The notes below the pieces were generated by a model. It was not told the DNA's origin, searched no databases, and saw only the letters and a list, made by a program, of their open reading frames with translations. From Micromonospora arborensis (GTDB lineage Bacteria > Actinomycetota > Actinomycetes > Mycobacteriales > Micromonosporaceae), in assembly GCF_003205615.1 (NCBI RefSeq), contig NZ_PYBV01000025.1, forward strand, positions 46,985-110,984: a stretch of DNA of 64,000 nt, written 5' to 3'. A program made the translations under genes and the position numbers. This document shows positions 7,940 through 16,795 of the stretch, one piece after another; within the stretch, counting starts at the first letter, position 1, and each line of letters begins with the position of its first letter.

Positions 7940-9418
7940 TCACGGGATGGGCCACTCGTGCACCGGCCGGTTGCTGTGCATGAGGTCCACATAGTGGCGG
8001 ACCACCTCGCGCAGCGCCGCAGGCCGGTCCAGGTGGTCGGCGGACTCCAGCCGGTGCAGCGTCTCCACCTGCCAGGTCGCGCCGTTGCGGCCGGTCAGGC
8101 AGCGCTGCTCGATCACGCCGAGCAGTCGGTCGCGTTCGCCCGGGTCGAGCCCCCACCGGTCCAGGCCGTGGTGCGCCAGCGGGAGCAGCCGGCGCAGCAC
8201 CAACTCGGTGACCGGCAGGTAGCCGAGGCCGGGCCAGAAGACCTGCGCGTCGATGCCGTGCCGGGCGCAGTTGGTGAAGTTCTCCTCGGCGGCGCTGAAC
8301 GACATCTGCGACCACAGTGGTCGGTCCGACTCGGCCAGGGCGCGGACCAGCCCGAAGTAGAAGGCGCCGTTGGCGATGGTGTCCAACACGGTCGGGCCGG
8401 CGGGCAGCACCCGATTCTCCACCCGCAGGTGCGGTCGGCCGCGCGACACGTCGTACACCGGGCGGTTCCACCGGTAGACGGTGCCGTTGTGCAGGCGCAG
8501 CTCGGCCAGGTTGGGCACCTCGCCGGCGGCGAGGGCCTGCGTCGGGTCCTCCGGGTCGCAGACCGGCAACAGCGCCGGGAAGTACCGCACGTTCTCCTCG
8601 AACAGGTCGAACACGCTGGTGATCCAGCGTTCGCCGAACCAGACTCTGGGGCGTACCCCCTGGGCTTTGATCTCTTCCGATCGGGTGTCGGTGGCCTGCT
8701 GGAACAGCGGGATGCGGGTCTCGCGCCACAGCTCACGCCCGAAGAAGAGCGGCGAGTTCGCGCCGACCGCGACCTGGATGCCGGCGACCGCCTGGGCGGC
8801 GTTCCAGTAGTCGGCGAACTGGGCCGGGCTGACCTGCAGGTGGAACTGCGTGCTGGTGCAGGCCGCCTCCGGGGTGATCGTGTCGGCGGTGACCGCCAAC
8901 CGTTCCACGCCACTGATGGCGATCGGCAGATCCTCACCGCGGGCGGCGAAGATCTGCTCGTTGAGCAGCCGGTAGCGGGGGTTGGCCGAGAGCGTCTCGG
9001 CGGTCAGGTGCTCGGGGCGCAACGTCGGCAGGATGCCGATCATGACCATGTGCGCGCCGATCGCGCGGGCCTTCACCTCGGCGGCGTTGAGGCTGGCCCG
9101 GACGCCCTCCTCGAAGTCGGCGGTGCCGGTGCCGGTCAGCCGGCGCGGTGGCACGTTGATCTCGATGTTGAACTGGCCCAGCTCGGTCTGGAAACTCTCG
9201 TCGGCGATGGCCGCCAGCACGTCGGCGTTGCGCATGGCCGGGTTCGACGCCTCGTCGACCAGGTTCAGCTCGATCTCCACGCCGGTCATCGGCCGGTCGA
9301 CGTCGAAACGCGACTCGCGCAGCATCTCGGCGAAGACGTCCAGGCAGCGGCGGACCTTGTCGCGATAGCGGGCCCGATCCTCCCGGCTGAAGGTTCGTAC
9401 GCCGACGTCCTCGCCCAT
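7940..9418 (-). CDS. glutamate-cysteine-ligase-like (GCS2-type) enzyme
   Basis: The 492-residue protein begins with a helical region, then VEIELNLVDEASNPAM, which carries the ATP/metal-binding glutamates of the GCS2 fold. QFNIEINVPPR, STQFHLQVSP and VGANSPLFFGRELW are further family landmarks. The family forms gamma-glutamyl or related amide bonds using ATP. Mycothiol-producing actinobacteria do not need glutathione, so the substrate may be another amine. I place the start at ATG 9418, where similarity to the family begins; the frame runs upstream to 9544 without support. Confidence 0.82.
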   Translation of the reverse strand: MGEDVGVRTFSREDRARYRDKVRRCLDVFAEMLRESRFDVDRPMTGVEIELNLVDEASNPAMRNADVLAAIADESFQTELGQFNIEINVPPRRLTGTGTADFEEGVRASLNAAEVKARAIGAHMVMIGILPTLRPEHLTAETLSANPRYRLLNEQIFAARGEDLPIAISGVERLAVTADTITPEAACTSTQFHLQVSPAQFADYWNAAQAVAGIQVAVGANSPLFFGRELWRETRIPLFQQATDTRSEEIKAQGVRPRVWFGERWITSVFDLFEENVRYFPALLPVCDPEDPTQALAAGEVPNLAELRLHNGTVYRWNRPVYDVSRGRPHLRVENRVLPAGPTVLDTIANGAFYFGLVRALAESDRPLWSQMSFSAAEENFTNCARHGIDAQVFWPGLGYLPVTELVLRRLLPLAHHGLDRWGLDPGERDRLLGVIEQRCLTGRNGATWQVETLHRLESADHLDRPAALREVVRHYVDLMHSNRPVHEWPIP

Positions 9419-9565
9419 GGTCACCACCCTGTCACCGCTGGTCCCCCTAACCTCGCATGTGATCGGCGGGCGGGGGAAGACCCGATGGCCCATTCCTACC
9501 CAGTTGCCCGCCCTGCTAGGCCCTTCGACCCGCCCCGATAGCATTGCGGTCCGAGAGGTGGTGGC

Positions 9566-9910
9566 GTGGGGATGCGCGAGAAGGTGACCGGGTTGTTCGT
9601 CGCGGCGGCGATCGCCGAGGCCTGCTCCTGGCTGGCCCTACTGGTCGGCATGGTGGTCAAGTACGGGCCGCCGGGCAACGAGGTGGGCGTGCAGATCTTC
9701 GGGCCGATCCATGGCGGCCTGTTCATCGCGTACGTCCTGCTGGTGCTGGCCGTGGCCCGGCTGCACCGGTGGAGCCTGCTGGCCACGGCGGTGGCCCTGG
9801 TCAGTGCGGTGCCGCCGTTCGCCACCCTGGCCTACGAGCGTTGGGCCCGTCGCCGGGGGATGCTCGGCGTCGACCGCCAACCGGCCCGCGAGCCCGCCTC
9901 GGTCGGCTGA
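9566..9910 (+). CDS. DUF3817 small membrane protein
   Basis: The 114-residue protein has three hydrophobic helices (about 8-32, 47-66 and 70-90). The conserved short loops KYGPPGNE and GPIHGGLFIAYV are typical of DUF3817. Such proteins are common in actinobacteria and also occur fused to MFS transporters; the function is not known. The start may be GTG 9566 or ATG 9572. The gene lies 147 bp upstream of, and divergent from, the ligase-like gene. Confidence 0.82.
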   Translation: MGMREKVTGLFVAAAIAEACSWLALLVGMVVKYGPPGNEVGVQIFGPIHGGLFIAYVLLVLAVARLHRWSLLATAVALVSAVPPFATLAYERWARRRGMLGVDRQPAREPASVG

Positions 9911-9962
9911 ACGGGTCGGTTCATCCCGGTCGGCTGACCCCGCTGACCGCCTGCCCGACCGA

Positions 9963-10502
9963 TCAGGTCAGCGCGGCGCAGGCCGTGACGCCGGCCAGCA
10001 GCAGCGCGCCCAGGAACGCCTGCAACAGCAGTGGCGGCCCGAGATGCGACCAGAGCGTCGCGGTACGTGGCGTGAGCAACTGCCCGGTGGTGAGGTTGAC
10101 GATCCGCTCGATGCGGGGCGGCAGCTCCGGATCCCGTTGCGGGCGCAGGGTGAGCTGCACCTGGTCGGCCGGGTGCAGGGCGCTCTGCGGCAGGTGACCG
10201 TGCAGCTCCACCTCGCAGAGCTGGCCGGCGGTGTTGCGCAGGCGCACCGGGACGACCAGGTACTCCGGGCCCTGCTTCAGCTCCTTCCAGCGTCGACGCG
10301 TGCCGCCACCGCCGAAGGAGAAGAGCGAGCGCAGCAGCAGTGCGGGTAGCCGGGCGAACGCCGCCGCGGCGAGCACCGCCACCAGCACCGGCTGACCGAT
10401 GCGTACCTCCCGGGTGTAGCCGTCGAGTAGGCGGACCAGCCGCCCGGTGACGATCCGTTCCGTCGGGTGCACGATCCGTCGGGTATCGAGTCCGCTGTCC
10501 AT
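9963..10502 (-). CDS. hypothetical membrane protein
   Basis: I do not recognise this family. The protein (179 aa from ATG 10502; the frame is open to a GTG at 10532) has two hydrophobic helices, one near residues 35-58 and one at the very C terminus. Between them lies a polar beta-rich segment (PEYLVVPVRLRNTAGQLCEV) that could be an OB-like or SH3-like domain. The topology puts this middle domain on one side of the membrane. It is divergent from the baeRF-like gene at 10654. Confidence 0.6.
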   Translation of the reverse strand: MDSGLDTRRIVHPTERIVTGRLVRLLDGYTREVRIGQPVLVAVLAAAAFARLPALLLRSLFSFGGGGTRRRWKELKQGPEYLVVPVRLRNTAGQLCEVELHGHLPQSALHPADQVQLTLRPQRDPELPPRIERIVNLTTGQLLTPRTATLWSHLGPPLLLQAFLGALLLAGVTACAALT

Positions 10503-10653
10503 TCCCACCACCGAGAGTCCGCTTGTGTTCACAGATCGTATCGACGTCCTGGGTTGAACGACGTGAATGAAAACTGGTCACGGGCTCACGGCGGCGAGGT
10601 GACATCCCGGGCGAGGAGGGTAAGCGGGGGGCCGAGCTGGAAAGGGGTCGAGC

Positions 10654-11778
10654 ATGCAGCTGTCCTTCCTGCGCCCGCTCTACGACCGTCCCGGGCCGTG
10701 GTGCTCGGTGTATCTGGATGCCTCCGCGGACACGGAGGATGCCCACGCCGCACTGGACCTGCGCTGGCGAGCCCTGGAGCGGCGCCTCATCGAACAGAGA
10801 GCCGACGAGGCGAGCATCGCCGCGCTGGACCGGGTGATCCGTGGGCACGACCCGATGGTCGGCGACTATGGCCTGGCGGTCTTCGCCAGTCACGGTCGAG
10901 TGGTGCTCTCCGAGTACCTGTCCGCGCCGCCACTGCGCGATCTGGCCAGTTTCGCGCCGCTGCCACACGTGATGCCGCTGCTCGCCCAACGGGGCGAACA
11001 GGTGGCCTGGGTGCGGGTGATCGCCGACCGGGTCGGCGCCGACGCGATGGCGGTCAGCGCCGGCGGGGTGCCCCGGCGGGCGCACGTCGCTGGGCGCGAC
11101 GCGTACCCGCTGCGGCGGGCGAAGCCCGGCGGCTGGTCGCAGTCGCGCTACCAGAGGGCGGCCATGGAGGCCTGGCACCAGAACGCCGGTGACGTCACCG
11201 CCGCCACGGTGGAGCTGGCCGACCGGGTCGGGGCGGACGTGGTGGTGGTCGCCGGTGACGTCCGGGCCACCGGAATGATCGCCGCGCAGATGCCGGAGCG
11301 CTGGCAGGACCTGGTGGTCCGTACCGACGCCGGATCACGAGCCGGCGGCGCCGACCAGACGATGCTGGACGACCTCACCGTGCAGACCATCGCGGAGATC
11401 GCCGACCAGCGGATCAGCGCCGCCCTGGACAAGTTCGGCGTGCAGGAGGACGTGGGCGCCGGCCTCGACGCGGTCGTCTCGGCCCTGCAACGTAACCAGG
11501 TGGACACCATGCTGATCGTGGACGACCCGTCGGCCGACGGCGAGTTGTGGATCGGCTCGGAGGCGACCGAGATCGCCGTCGACCCGGGGCAGTTGGCCGC
11601 GATGTCGGTGGACGACCCGCAACGGGTACGCGCCGACGCGGCGCTGGTCCGCGCACTCGTCGGCACCGACGCCGCGTTGACCGTGCTGGGCGCGGACGAG
11701 GCGCCCGAGCTGACCGACGGCGTCGGCGCGGTGCTGCGCTACGTCGACCGGAGCACGCCGGGGCGCGGCAATGGCTGA
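10654..11778 (+). CDS. baeRF/Vms1-family (eRF1-like) ribosome-associated protein
   Basis: The 374-residue protein resembles the bacterial/archaeal eRF1-like family that includes mycobacterial Rv2629. Members are annotated as Vms1/Ankzf1-type peptidyl-tRNA hydrolases or as Balon-type ribosome hibernation factors. A GGWSQ motif near residue 167 corresponds to the GGQ-like loop that reaches the peptidyl-transferase centre. The segment ADVVVVAGDVRATGMIAAQM and the following region fit the later eRF1-like domains. The gene overlaps the following ThDP-enzyme gene by 8 bp, so translation is coupled. I infer a role in ribosome rescue or dormancy, not standard termination. Confidence 0.75.
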   Translation: MQLSFLRPLYDRPGPWCSVYLDASADTEDAHAALDLRWRALERRLIEQRADEASIAALDRVIRGHDPMVGDYGLAVFASHGRVVLSEYLSAPPLRDLASFAPLPHVMPLLAQRGEQVAWVRVIADRVGADAMAVSAGGVPRRAHVAGRDAYPLRRAKPGGWSQSRYQRAAMEAWHQNAGDVTAATVELADRVGADVVVVAGDVRATGMIAAQMPERWQDLVVRTDAGSRAGGADQTMLDDLTVQTIAEIADQRISAALDKFGVQEDVGAGLDAVVSALQRNQVDTMLIVDDPSADGELWIGSEATEIAVDPGQLAAMSVDDPQRVRADAALVRALVGTDAALTVLGADEAPELTDGVGAVLRYVDRSTPGRGNG

Positions 11779-13525
11779 GCGCCGCGTGGCGGACCTCGTG
11801 GTGCAACGGCTCCTGGCCTGGCGGGTGCCCCGCGTCTTCGGCTACCCGGGGGAGGCGATCGCCCCGCTGGTCGACGCGTTGGACCGTACCGGCGGCGATC
11901 CGGCGTTCATCCCGGCCCGGCACGAGGAGACCGCCTCGTTCATGGCCACCGGGCACGCCAAGTTCACCGGCGGCATCGGGGTCTGCCTGGCCACCCAGGG
12001 TCCCAGCGCCGTCCAGCTCCTCAATGGGCTGTACGACGCCAAGCTGGACAGCAAGCCGGTGGTGGCGATCGTCGGGGAGGACATCTCCGGGCCGCTCGGC
12101 GACGCGCACCAGGAGATCGGGTTGAGTCGGCTCTTCGGCGACGTCTGCAACCAGTTCGTCCGGTACGGCCGCAGCCCCGAGCACGTGGCGGCGCTGCTGG
12201 ACCAGGCGTTCCGCACGGCGGCGGCGACGCGCAGCCCGACCTGCGTCGTGTTGCCCCGGCAGTTGCAGGAGGCCCTGGTGCCCGACCTGCAGGCGTCCGC
12301 CGTCGGGGTGGTCACGGCGACCCCGGGTGAGCCGCTGGCCCGGGTGCTGCCGCACGAGGTGGACCTCGACGCCGCCGCCCAACTGCTCAGTGGTGGCCAG
12401 CGCGTCGCGATCCTGGTGGGCCAGGGCGGTCGTGACGCGGCCGTCGAGATCGTCGAGCTGGCCGATCGGCTCGGCGCCGGCGTGGCCACCTCACTGCTGG
12501 GCAAGCCGATTCTCGACGAGCGGTTGCCGTTTCACACCGGGGTGCTCGGCGAGGTCGGCACCCCGGCCGCCGCCGAGCTGATGGGTGGCTGCGACACGTT
12601 GCTGATGGTCGGCACCAACGACCCGTGGACCGACTACTTCCCGATGCCCGAGCAGGCCCGCACGGTGCAGATCGACATCGACGGCCGACGGATCGGCACC
12701 CGCTACCCGGCCGACGTGCCGCTGGTCGGGGACGCCGCCGAGACGCTGCGGGCGCTGCTGACCCGTCTGCGCGGCCGGCCGGAGCAGCGGTGGCGTAGCA
12801 CTGTGGAAGGTTCGGTGGACCGGTGGCGTCAGGTCGCCGCCGACCGGGCCGCCGCGCCCGCCGACCCGGTCAACCCGCAGCTCGTACTCCAGGAGCTGTC
12901 CGCCCGGATGCCGGGCACCGGCTCGGTCGCGGTCGACGTCGGGTCGGTCCTCTACTGGTACGCCCGGCACCTCACCCTGCCACCCGGGGTGAACGCGCAG
13001 CTGTGCGGCACCCTCGGCTCGATGGGCTGCGCGCTGCCGTACGCGGTGGCCGCCAAGCTCGCCGCCCCCGACCAGCCGGTGATCGCCTTGCTCGGGGACG
13101 GGGCGATGCAGCTCAACGGGCTCGCCGAGCTGATCACCGTGTCGCACCACTGGCAGAGGTGGGGTGATCCGCGGCTGGTGGTGCTGGTGCTCAACAACCG
13201 GGATCAGAGCGGCATGGGCGGCGGCCGGGAGATGTCCTCCGACCCGAGCCAGCGCCGCCCCGACGTGCCGTACGCCGGCTGGGCCCGCCTGCTCGGGCTG
13301 CACGGTGTGCGGGTGGACCGCCCGGAGCTGGTCGGCGCGGCCTGGGACGAGGCGTTGGCAGCGGACCGTCCCTGCGTACTGGAGGCCGTCGTCGACCCGG
13401 CGGTGTCGCTGGCGCCGCCGGAGCCGGCGTTCGCCGACCTGCGGGACCTGTACGCCGACGGTGCTCCCGCCCGGAAGGTCCGCGAACAGGTGGAGGTCAC
13501 CGCGAACGCCGAAGATCTCGTTTAG
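11771..13525 (+). CDS. thiamine-diphosphate enzyme (pyruvate oxidase / acetolactate-synthase-like)
   Basis: The 584-residue protein has all three ThDP-enzyme domains. The N-terminal Pyr domain carries the catalytic glutamate in RHEETASF (about residue 52). The middle domain spans about 200-330. The C-terminal PP domain has the Mg-ThDP motif GDGAMQLNG (about 443) with the following NNRD. The overall pattern is closest to pyruvate dehydrogenase (quinone)/pyruvate oxidase proteins, which convert pyruvate to acetate and CO2. The ATG overlaps the end of the preceding baeRF-like gene in the sequence ATGGCTGA. The substrate is inferred only from the family. Confidence 0.88.
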   Translation: MAERRVADLVVQRLLAWRVPRVFGYPGEAIAPLVDALDRTGGDPAFIPARHEETASFMATGHAKFTGGIGVCLATQGPSAVQLLNGLYDAKLDSKPVVAIVGEDISGPLGDAHQEIGLSRLFGDVCNQFVRYGRSPEHVAALLDQAFRTAAATRSPTCVVLPRQLQEALVPDLQASAVGVVTATPGEPLARVLPHEVDLDAAAQLLSGGQRVAILVGQGGRDAAVEIVELADRLGAGVATSLLGKPILDERLPFHTGVLGEVGTPAAAELMGGCDTLLMVGTNDPWTDYFPMPEQARTVQIDIDGRRIGTRYPADVPLVGDAAETLRALLTRLRGRPEQRWRSTVEGSVDRWRQVAADRAAAPADPVNPQLVLQELSARMPGTGSVAVDVGSVLYWYARHLTLPPGVNAQLCGTLGSMGCALPYAVAAKLAAPDQPVIALLGDGAMQLNGLAELITVSHHWQRWGDPRLVVLVLNNRDQSGMGGGREMSSDPSQRRPDVPYAGWARLLGLHGVRVDRPELVGAAWDEALAADRPCVLEAVVDPAVSLAPPEPAFADLRDLYADGAPARKVREQVEVTANAEDLV

Positions 13526-13574
13526 CCGCCCTGGCCTCGGGCATCAGTAGCGGCCCGACGACGCTGGAGGTCCG

Positions 13575-14690
13575 ATGTCCGAGCCCGCTGACCGCCGCTA
13601 CGGCCCCGCGCCCCTGCCGCGGCCCCGCGGCCCGATCTCCGCGGCGGTGCTCGGCGCTCTGCGGCGCCCGCCGCACGACCTGCCGCCAGATCTCGGCGTC
13701 GACCTCGACCCGGCGGACCCGATCACGGACGAGGACCTCCAGCTGACCCTGTTCCTCTGCTACGAGCTGCACTACCGGGGCTGGCGGGGGGTGGACGAGG
13801 CGTGGGAGTGGCAACCGACGATGCTCGCGCTGCGGGCCCACGCCGAACGACCGTTCGAGGCGGCGTTGCGCCGGCTGGTCGGCTCGCCGTCGGTGCCCGC
13901 CGCCGGGGTGGCGGCCGGCCTCGCCGAGCTGGTCGCGGCCGACGACGGGCCGCCGCTGGCCGCGACGCTGCAACGCCGCGCCGACCTCACCCAGTTCCGC
14001 GAGTTCGTCACCCATCGCTCCGTCTACCACCTGCGCGAGGCGGACCCGCACAGCTGGGCCCTGCCCCGCCTCGGCGGCCCGGCCAAGGCCGCCCTCGTAG
14101 AGATCCAGACCGACGAGTACGGCAACGGTCGGCTGGACCGGATGCACGCCGAGCTGTTCCGGTGCACCCTGCAGCGGCTGGGCCTGGACATCACCTACGG
14201 CGCCCACCTGGACGAGGTGCCCGCGGTGACCCTGGCGACCAACAACCTGATGTCGCTGTTCGGGCTGCACCGACGGCTGCGCGGCGCGCTGCTCGGGCAC
14301 CTGGCCGCGTTCGAGATGACCTCCTCGCTGCCGAACCGGCGCTACGGCAACGGGCTGCGCCGGCTCGGCTTCGACGAGGTGGCCACCCGCTTCTACGACG
14401 AGCACGTCGAGGCCGACGCGGTGCACGAGCAGATCGCCGCCCACGACCTGTGCGGCGGCCTGGTCCGCGTCGAACCGGCCCTCGCCCCCGACGTGCTCTT
14501 CGGCGCGGCGGCCGGGCTCGCGGTGGACCGGCTGTTCGCCGGGCACCTCCTGGACAGGTGGGCCGCCGGCCGCAGCTCGCTGCGGTCGCCCGCCCCGCCA
14601 CCCCAGCCGTCCGCAGTGCTGCCGAGCGTGCCTATCGCCACGACGGCGTCGGCGGCTTTGGCGCCGCCGGCCGAGCCCGCCGTCGCCTGA
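13575..14690 (+). CDS. haem-oxygenase-like diiron (HDO-type) iron-containing redox enzyme
   Basis: The 371-residue protein resembles the iron-containing redox enzyme family with a haem-oxygenase-like fold. Candidate metal ligands lie in LCYELHYRG (about residue 63), in VEIQTDEYGNG (about 180) and in DEHVEADAVHEQIAAHD (about 275). Related diiron oxidases act on amino acids or fatty acids. The last 35 residues are Pro/Ala-rich and probably disordered. The ATG at 13575 follows GGAGGTCCG. The gene ends 5 bp from a convergent CDGSH iron-sulfur gene. The reaction is not known. Confidence 0.8.
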   Translation: MSEPADRRYGPAPLPRPRGPISAAVLGALRRPPHDLPPDLGVDLDPADPITDEDLQLTLFLCYELHYRGWRGVDEAWEWQPTMLALRAHAERPFEAALRRLVGSPSVPAAGVAAGLAELVAADDGPPLAATLQRRADLTQFREFVTHRSVYHLREADPHSWALPRLGGPAKAALVEIQTDEYGNGRLDRMHAELFRCTLQRLGLDITYGAHLDEVPAVTLATNNLMSLFGLHRRLRGALLGHLAAFEMTSSLPNRRYGNGLRRLGFDEVATRFYDEHVEADAVHEQIAAHDLCGGLVRVEPALAPDVLFGAAAGLAVDRLFAGHLLDRWAAGRSSLRSPAPPPQPSAVLPSVPIATTASAALAPPAEPAVA

Positions 14691-14695
14691 CCGGG

Positions 14696-14926
14696 TCAGC
14701 CCTCGCGGGTGGTGCCCGCGCGGAAGTTGACCACCTTGTGGGTGCCGTCGCAGAACGGCTTCAGCGCCGACTTCCCGCACCGGCACAGCGCCACCGTGCC
14801 CCGGCGCGCGTCGATGCGTTCGCCGCCCGGGGTGACCAGGTCGAAGTCGCCGCGGACCAGCAACGGTCCGTCCTCGTAGGGGGTGATCGTGGCGGCGGCG
14901 GGCTCGCTGGTGTCGTCGGTGCGCAT
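14696..14926 (-). CDS. CDGSH iron-sulfur domain protein
   Basis: The 76-residue protein carries the CDGSH signature C-x-C-G-K-S-x3-P-F-C-D-G-T-H-K near residues 49-63. The three cysteines and one histidine bind a 2Fe-2S cluster. The family handles electron or cluster transfer. The gene is convergent with the diiron redox gene and ends 5 bp from it, a pairing that suggests related roles in iron redox chemistry (inference). A GGTTT-N15-GGGCA pair lies about 12 bp upstream of the start at 14938-14962 on the minus strand, a weak match to the stress promoter pattern. Confidence 0.9.
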   Translation of the reverse strand: MRTDDTSEPAAATITPYEDGPLLVRGDFDLVTPGGERIDARRGTVALCRCGKSALKPFCDGTHKVVNFRAGTTREG

Positions 14927-15095
14927 GGCCCCGGAAGTGCCCGCCCTGGCCCCGGCGAAACCCGTGCCGCCGTCGCGGGGCGATCGCCCCCGGTCAAGCC
15001 GCTCCGACCGCCGGCGGCCGATCGTCGCCGAACGCCGGTGATGACCGGGGCACCCCGCTGACCAGCGGAATGTGCTGCCGGGTGGGTGATGCCCC

Positions 15096-15120
15096 GTTTG
15101 AACCCCATCGGTACGGGAAG
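15096..15120 (+). promoter_or_regulatory. weak SigB/SigF-type promoter candidate
   Basis: GTTT (15096-15099) is followed after 15 bp by GGGAAG (15115-15120). If used, transcription would begin near 15127, which favours a GTG start at 15133 or 15151 for the downstream gene over the ATG at 15070. Confidence 0.3.
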
Positions 15121-15132
15121 CCGGGCCGCGTG

Positions 15133-16572
15133 GTGAGCGAACGAGGCAAGGTGGGGCCGGTGCACAAGGTGCACGAGGGGCTCACGGCCGATGGCGCCGG
15201 TCTTGCCGGCGACCGGGTCGTGGCCGCGGGCAGCGCCGCCCGGGTGCTGGTCGCCGCCACCGCCCGGGCGCTGCGTGGGGTGGACTGCGCCGACCTCGGG
15301 CACACCGGGCCGACGTCCAGGTTCCCGGGCGCTCCGGAGCCGGTACGCCGCGCCGCGGTCAGCCGGGCCGCCGGTCGGGTCGCGCTCACCGTGGCCCAGG
15401 TCGACGAGGTGGACGCCGCCCGGGTGGCCCGCTGGTTCGTCGACCAGTACCCCCGTCGGCGCTACCCCGGGGTGCTCATCGGTTCGCCGCACGGTGCGGC
15501 CGCACACCTCGCGGTGGCGCTCGGCGTGCCGTGGTTGCCCGCCGGCTTCGAGATGACCGTGCACTGGTCCGACGGCGCGGTGGACCGCCCGGCGGACGCC
15601 CTGGAGCACGGCGCGGCACTCGCCACCCGGCTGCTCGCCGGCAACGCCGACCTGCACCTGCGCCAGGTGCACTGCCCAGCCAGCCGTGGCCCGCTGACCG
15701 GGGCGACCGTGTCGCTGACCGCCGCGTGGAGGGCCCTACCGGCCGCGTACGCGCAGTTTCTGGCCGACCGGCTGGTCCCGGGCGCCCCGGTGCTGCTGGT
15801 CCGGGACGCGCGCACCTGGCCGGTGCTGGAGCGCGGCCCCGGCCACAGCTTCCAGGTCGGCTGCCCGGCCAGTGGGCTCGACCCGGTCGACTTCCACCCG
15901 GACAGCCACGCGCTGCGGCAGGTGCTGCGCTCCGTGGGTGGCGACGCGGCCCGGTGGGAGCCACCCGAGGTGTCCGTGCCGTCGGGTTACGCCGAGCACG
16001 GCGTCGACTCGGGCTTCGAGCTGGCCGCGCGGGACTGGTCGGCACGGCACGAGCACCCGCTGCACCGGGTGCTGGTGCCAGGGCCCGCGGCGCTGAGCGC
16101 GGGCGTGGCCGACCTGTACCGGCGGTGGCTGCGCCGCGCCGGCAAGACCGGTGACCGGCTGGTGGTGGAGTGCGGCCGGTTGCTCGATCCGTGGCAGGTG
16201 GTGCGGGCGGGGCTGGTGCCGTACTGGTGTGAGAACGCCACCCGGCGCAGTGTCGACGAGGCCGAGTGGTGGCTGGCCGGCAGCGAGGCGTTCAGCTCGG
16301 TGGACGTGCTGCCCGAACCGCCCGGGGTGCGCTCGCCCGCCCTGGCCGGGCTGCCGCAGTGGCTGGCGGTGGCCGGGTTCGGACGGCGGCGTCGGGCGTT
16401 GGACCGGACCACCGCGCGGGGCTACCCGGTCACCTCGGTGCCCACCCGCCGGGCCACCGAGGTTTTGCGTGCCCAGCCGTACGACCTGCCCGCGCCGCCC
16501 CCGCTGGGGGTCGCCGAGGCGTTGGCCGTGCTCCGCGACAGCGGCGGCCACCAGGGGTTGCTGGTCTCCTGA
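15133..16572 (+). CDS. conserved-looking protein of unknown function
   Basis: I do not recognise this protein (479 aa from GTG 15133). The frame is open from an ATG at 15070, and GTG 15151 has a better GAGG upstream. It has no signal peptide or clear membrane helix. The composition is that of a soluble enzyme: small-residue turns (IGSPHGAAAHLAVALGVPW) alternate with strands, and a Trp-rich stretch (PYWCENATRRSVDEAEWW) lies about 130 residues from the end. Codon use fits its neighbours, so it is a real gene. It stands alone between the CDGSH gene and the sigma factor gene. An alpha/beta fold is a guess. Confidence 0.65.
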   Translation: MSERGKVGPVHKVHEGLTADGAGLAGDRVVAAGSAARVLVAATARALRGVDCADLGHTGPTSRFPGAPEPVRRAAVSRAAGRVALTVAQVDEVDAARVARWFVDQYPRRRYPGVLIGSPHGAAAHLAVALGVPWLPAGFEMTVHWSDGAVDRPADALEHGAALATRLLAGNADLHLRQVHCPASRGPLTGATVSLTAAWRALPAAYAQFLADRLVPGAPVLLVRDARTWPVLERGPGHSFQVGCPASGLDPVDFHPDSHALRQVLRSVGGDAARWEPPEVSVPSGYAEHGVDSGFELAARDWSARHEHPLHRVLVPGPAALSAGVADLYRRWLRRAGKTGDRLVVECGRLLDPWQVVRAGLVPYWCENATRRSVDEAEWWLAGSEAFSSVDVLPEPPGVRSPALAGLPQWLAVAGFGRRRRALDRTTARGYPVTSVPTRRATEVLRAQPYDLPAPPPLGVAEALAVLRDSGGHQGLLVS

Positions 16573-16752
16573 GGCGAAGCACGTCGAAACTTCCTCGCGA
16601 ACCCGGGGTCCCGTGATTGAGTACCTACGGAGCGGGAACATCGCTGGCTGCGACGGCCTGATTGCGCTGCGCAGAGGCGGTGTCGCCCGCTGGCATCCCA
16701 GTCACTGACCCACTTTTCCGGCCCGGTGCGTGGCTCGACCACGCGCACGACC

Positions 16753-16776
16753 GGTTTCCCGATCCGGGCGGGGGAC
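16753..16776 (+). promoter_or_regulatory. weak candidate autoregulatory promoter of the sigma-STAS gene
   Basis: GGTTT (16753-16757) is followed after 14 bp by GGGAC, 20 bp before the ATG at 16796. The position is good, but the -10 box is a poor match to GGGTA. The 16573-16752 stretch before it holds no gene I can support. Confidence 0.25.
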
Positions 16777-16795
16777 CTTCCTGAGGGAGGCGCGG

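Noticed and set aside
7958..9541. A 527-codon plus-strand frame opposite the GCS2-type gene
   Set aside because: It is antisense to a conserved enzyme and has shadow composition.
13520..13544. Stress promoter GTTT-N15-GGGCAT before the diiron gene
   Set aside because: The -10 box differs from GGGTA at an important base and the site overlaps the end of the preceding gene; the case is too weak to list as a promoter.
16612..16707. Small 31-codon frame starting GTG ATT GAG
   Set aside because: No ribosome-binding site, no hydrophobic or conserved pattern, and it lies in the leader region of the sigma-STAS gene.
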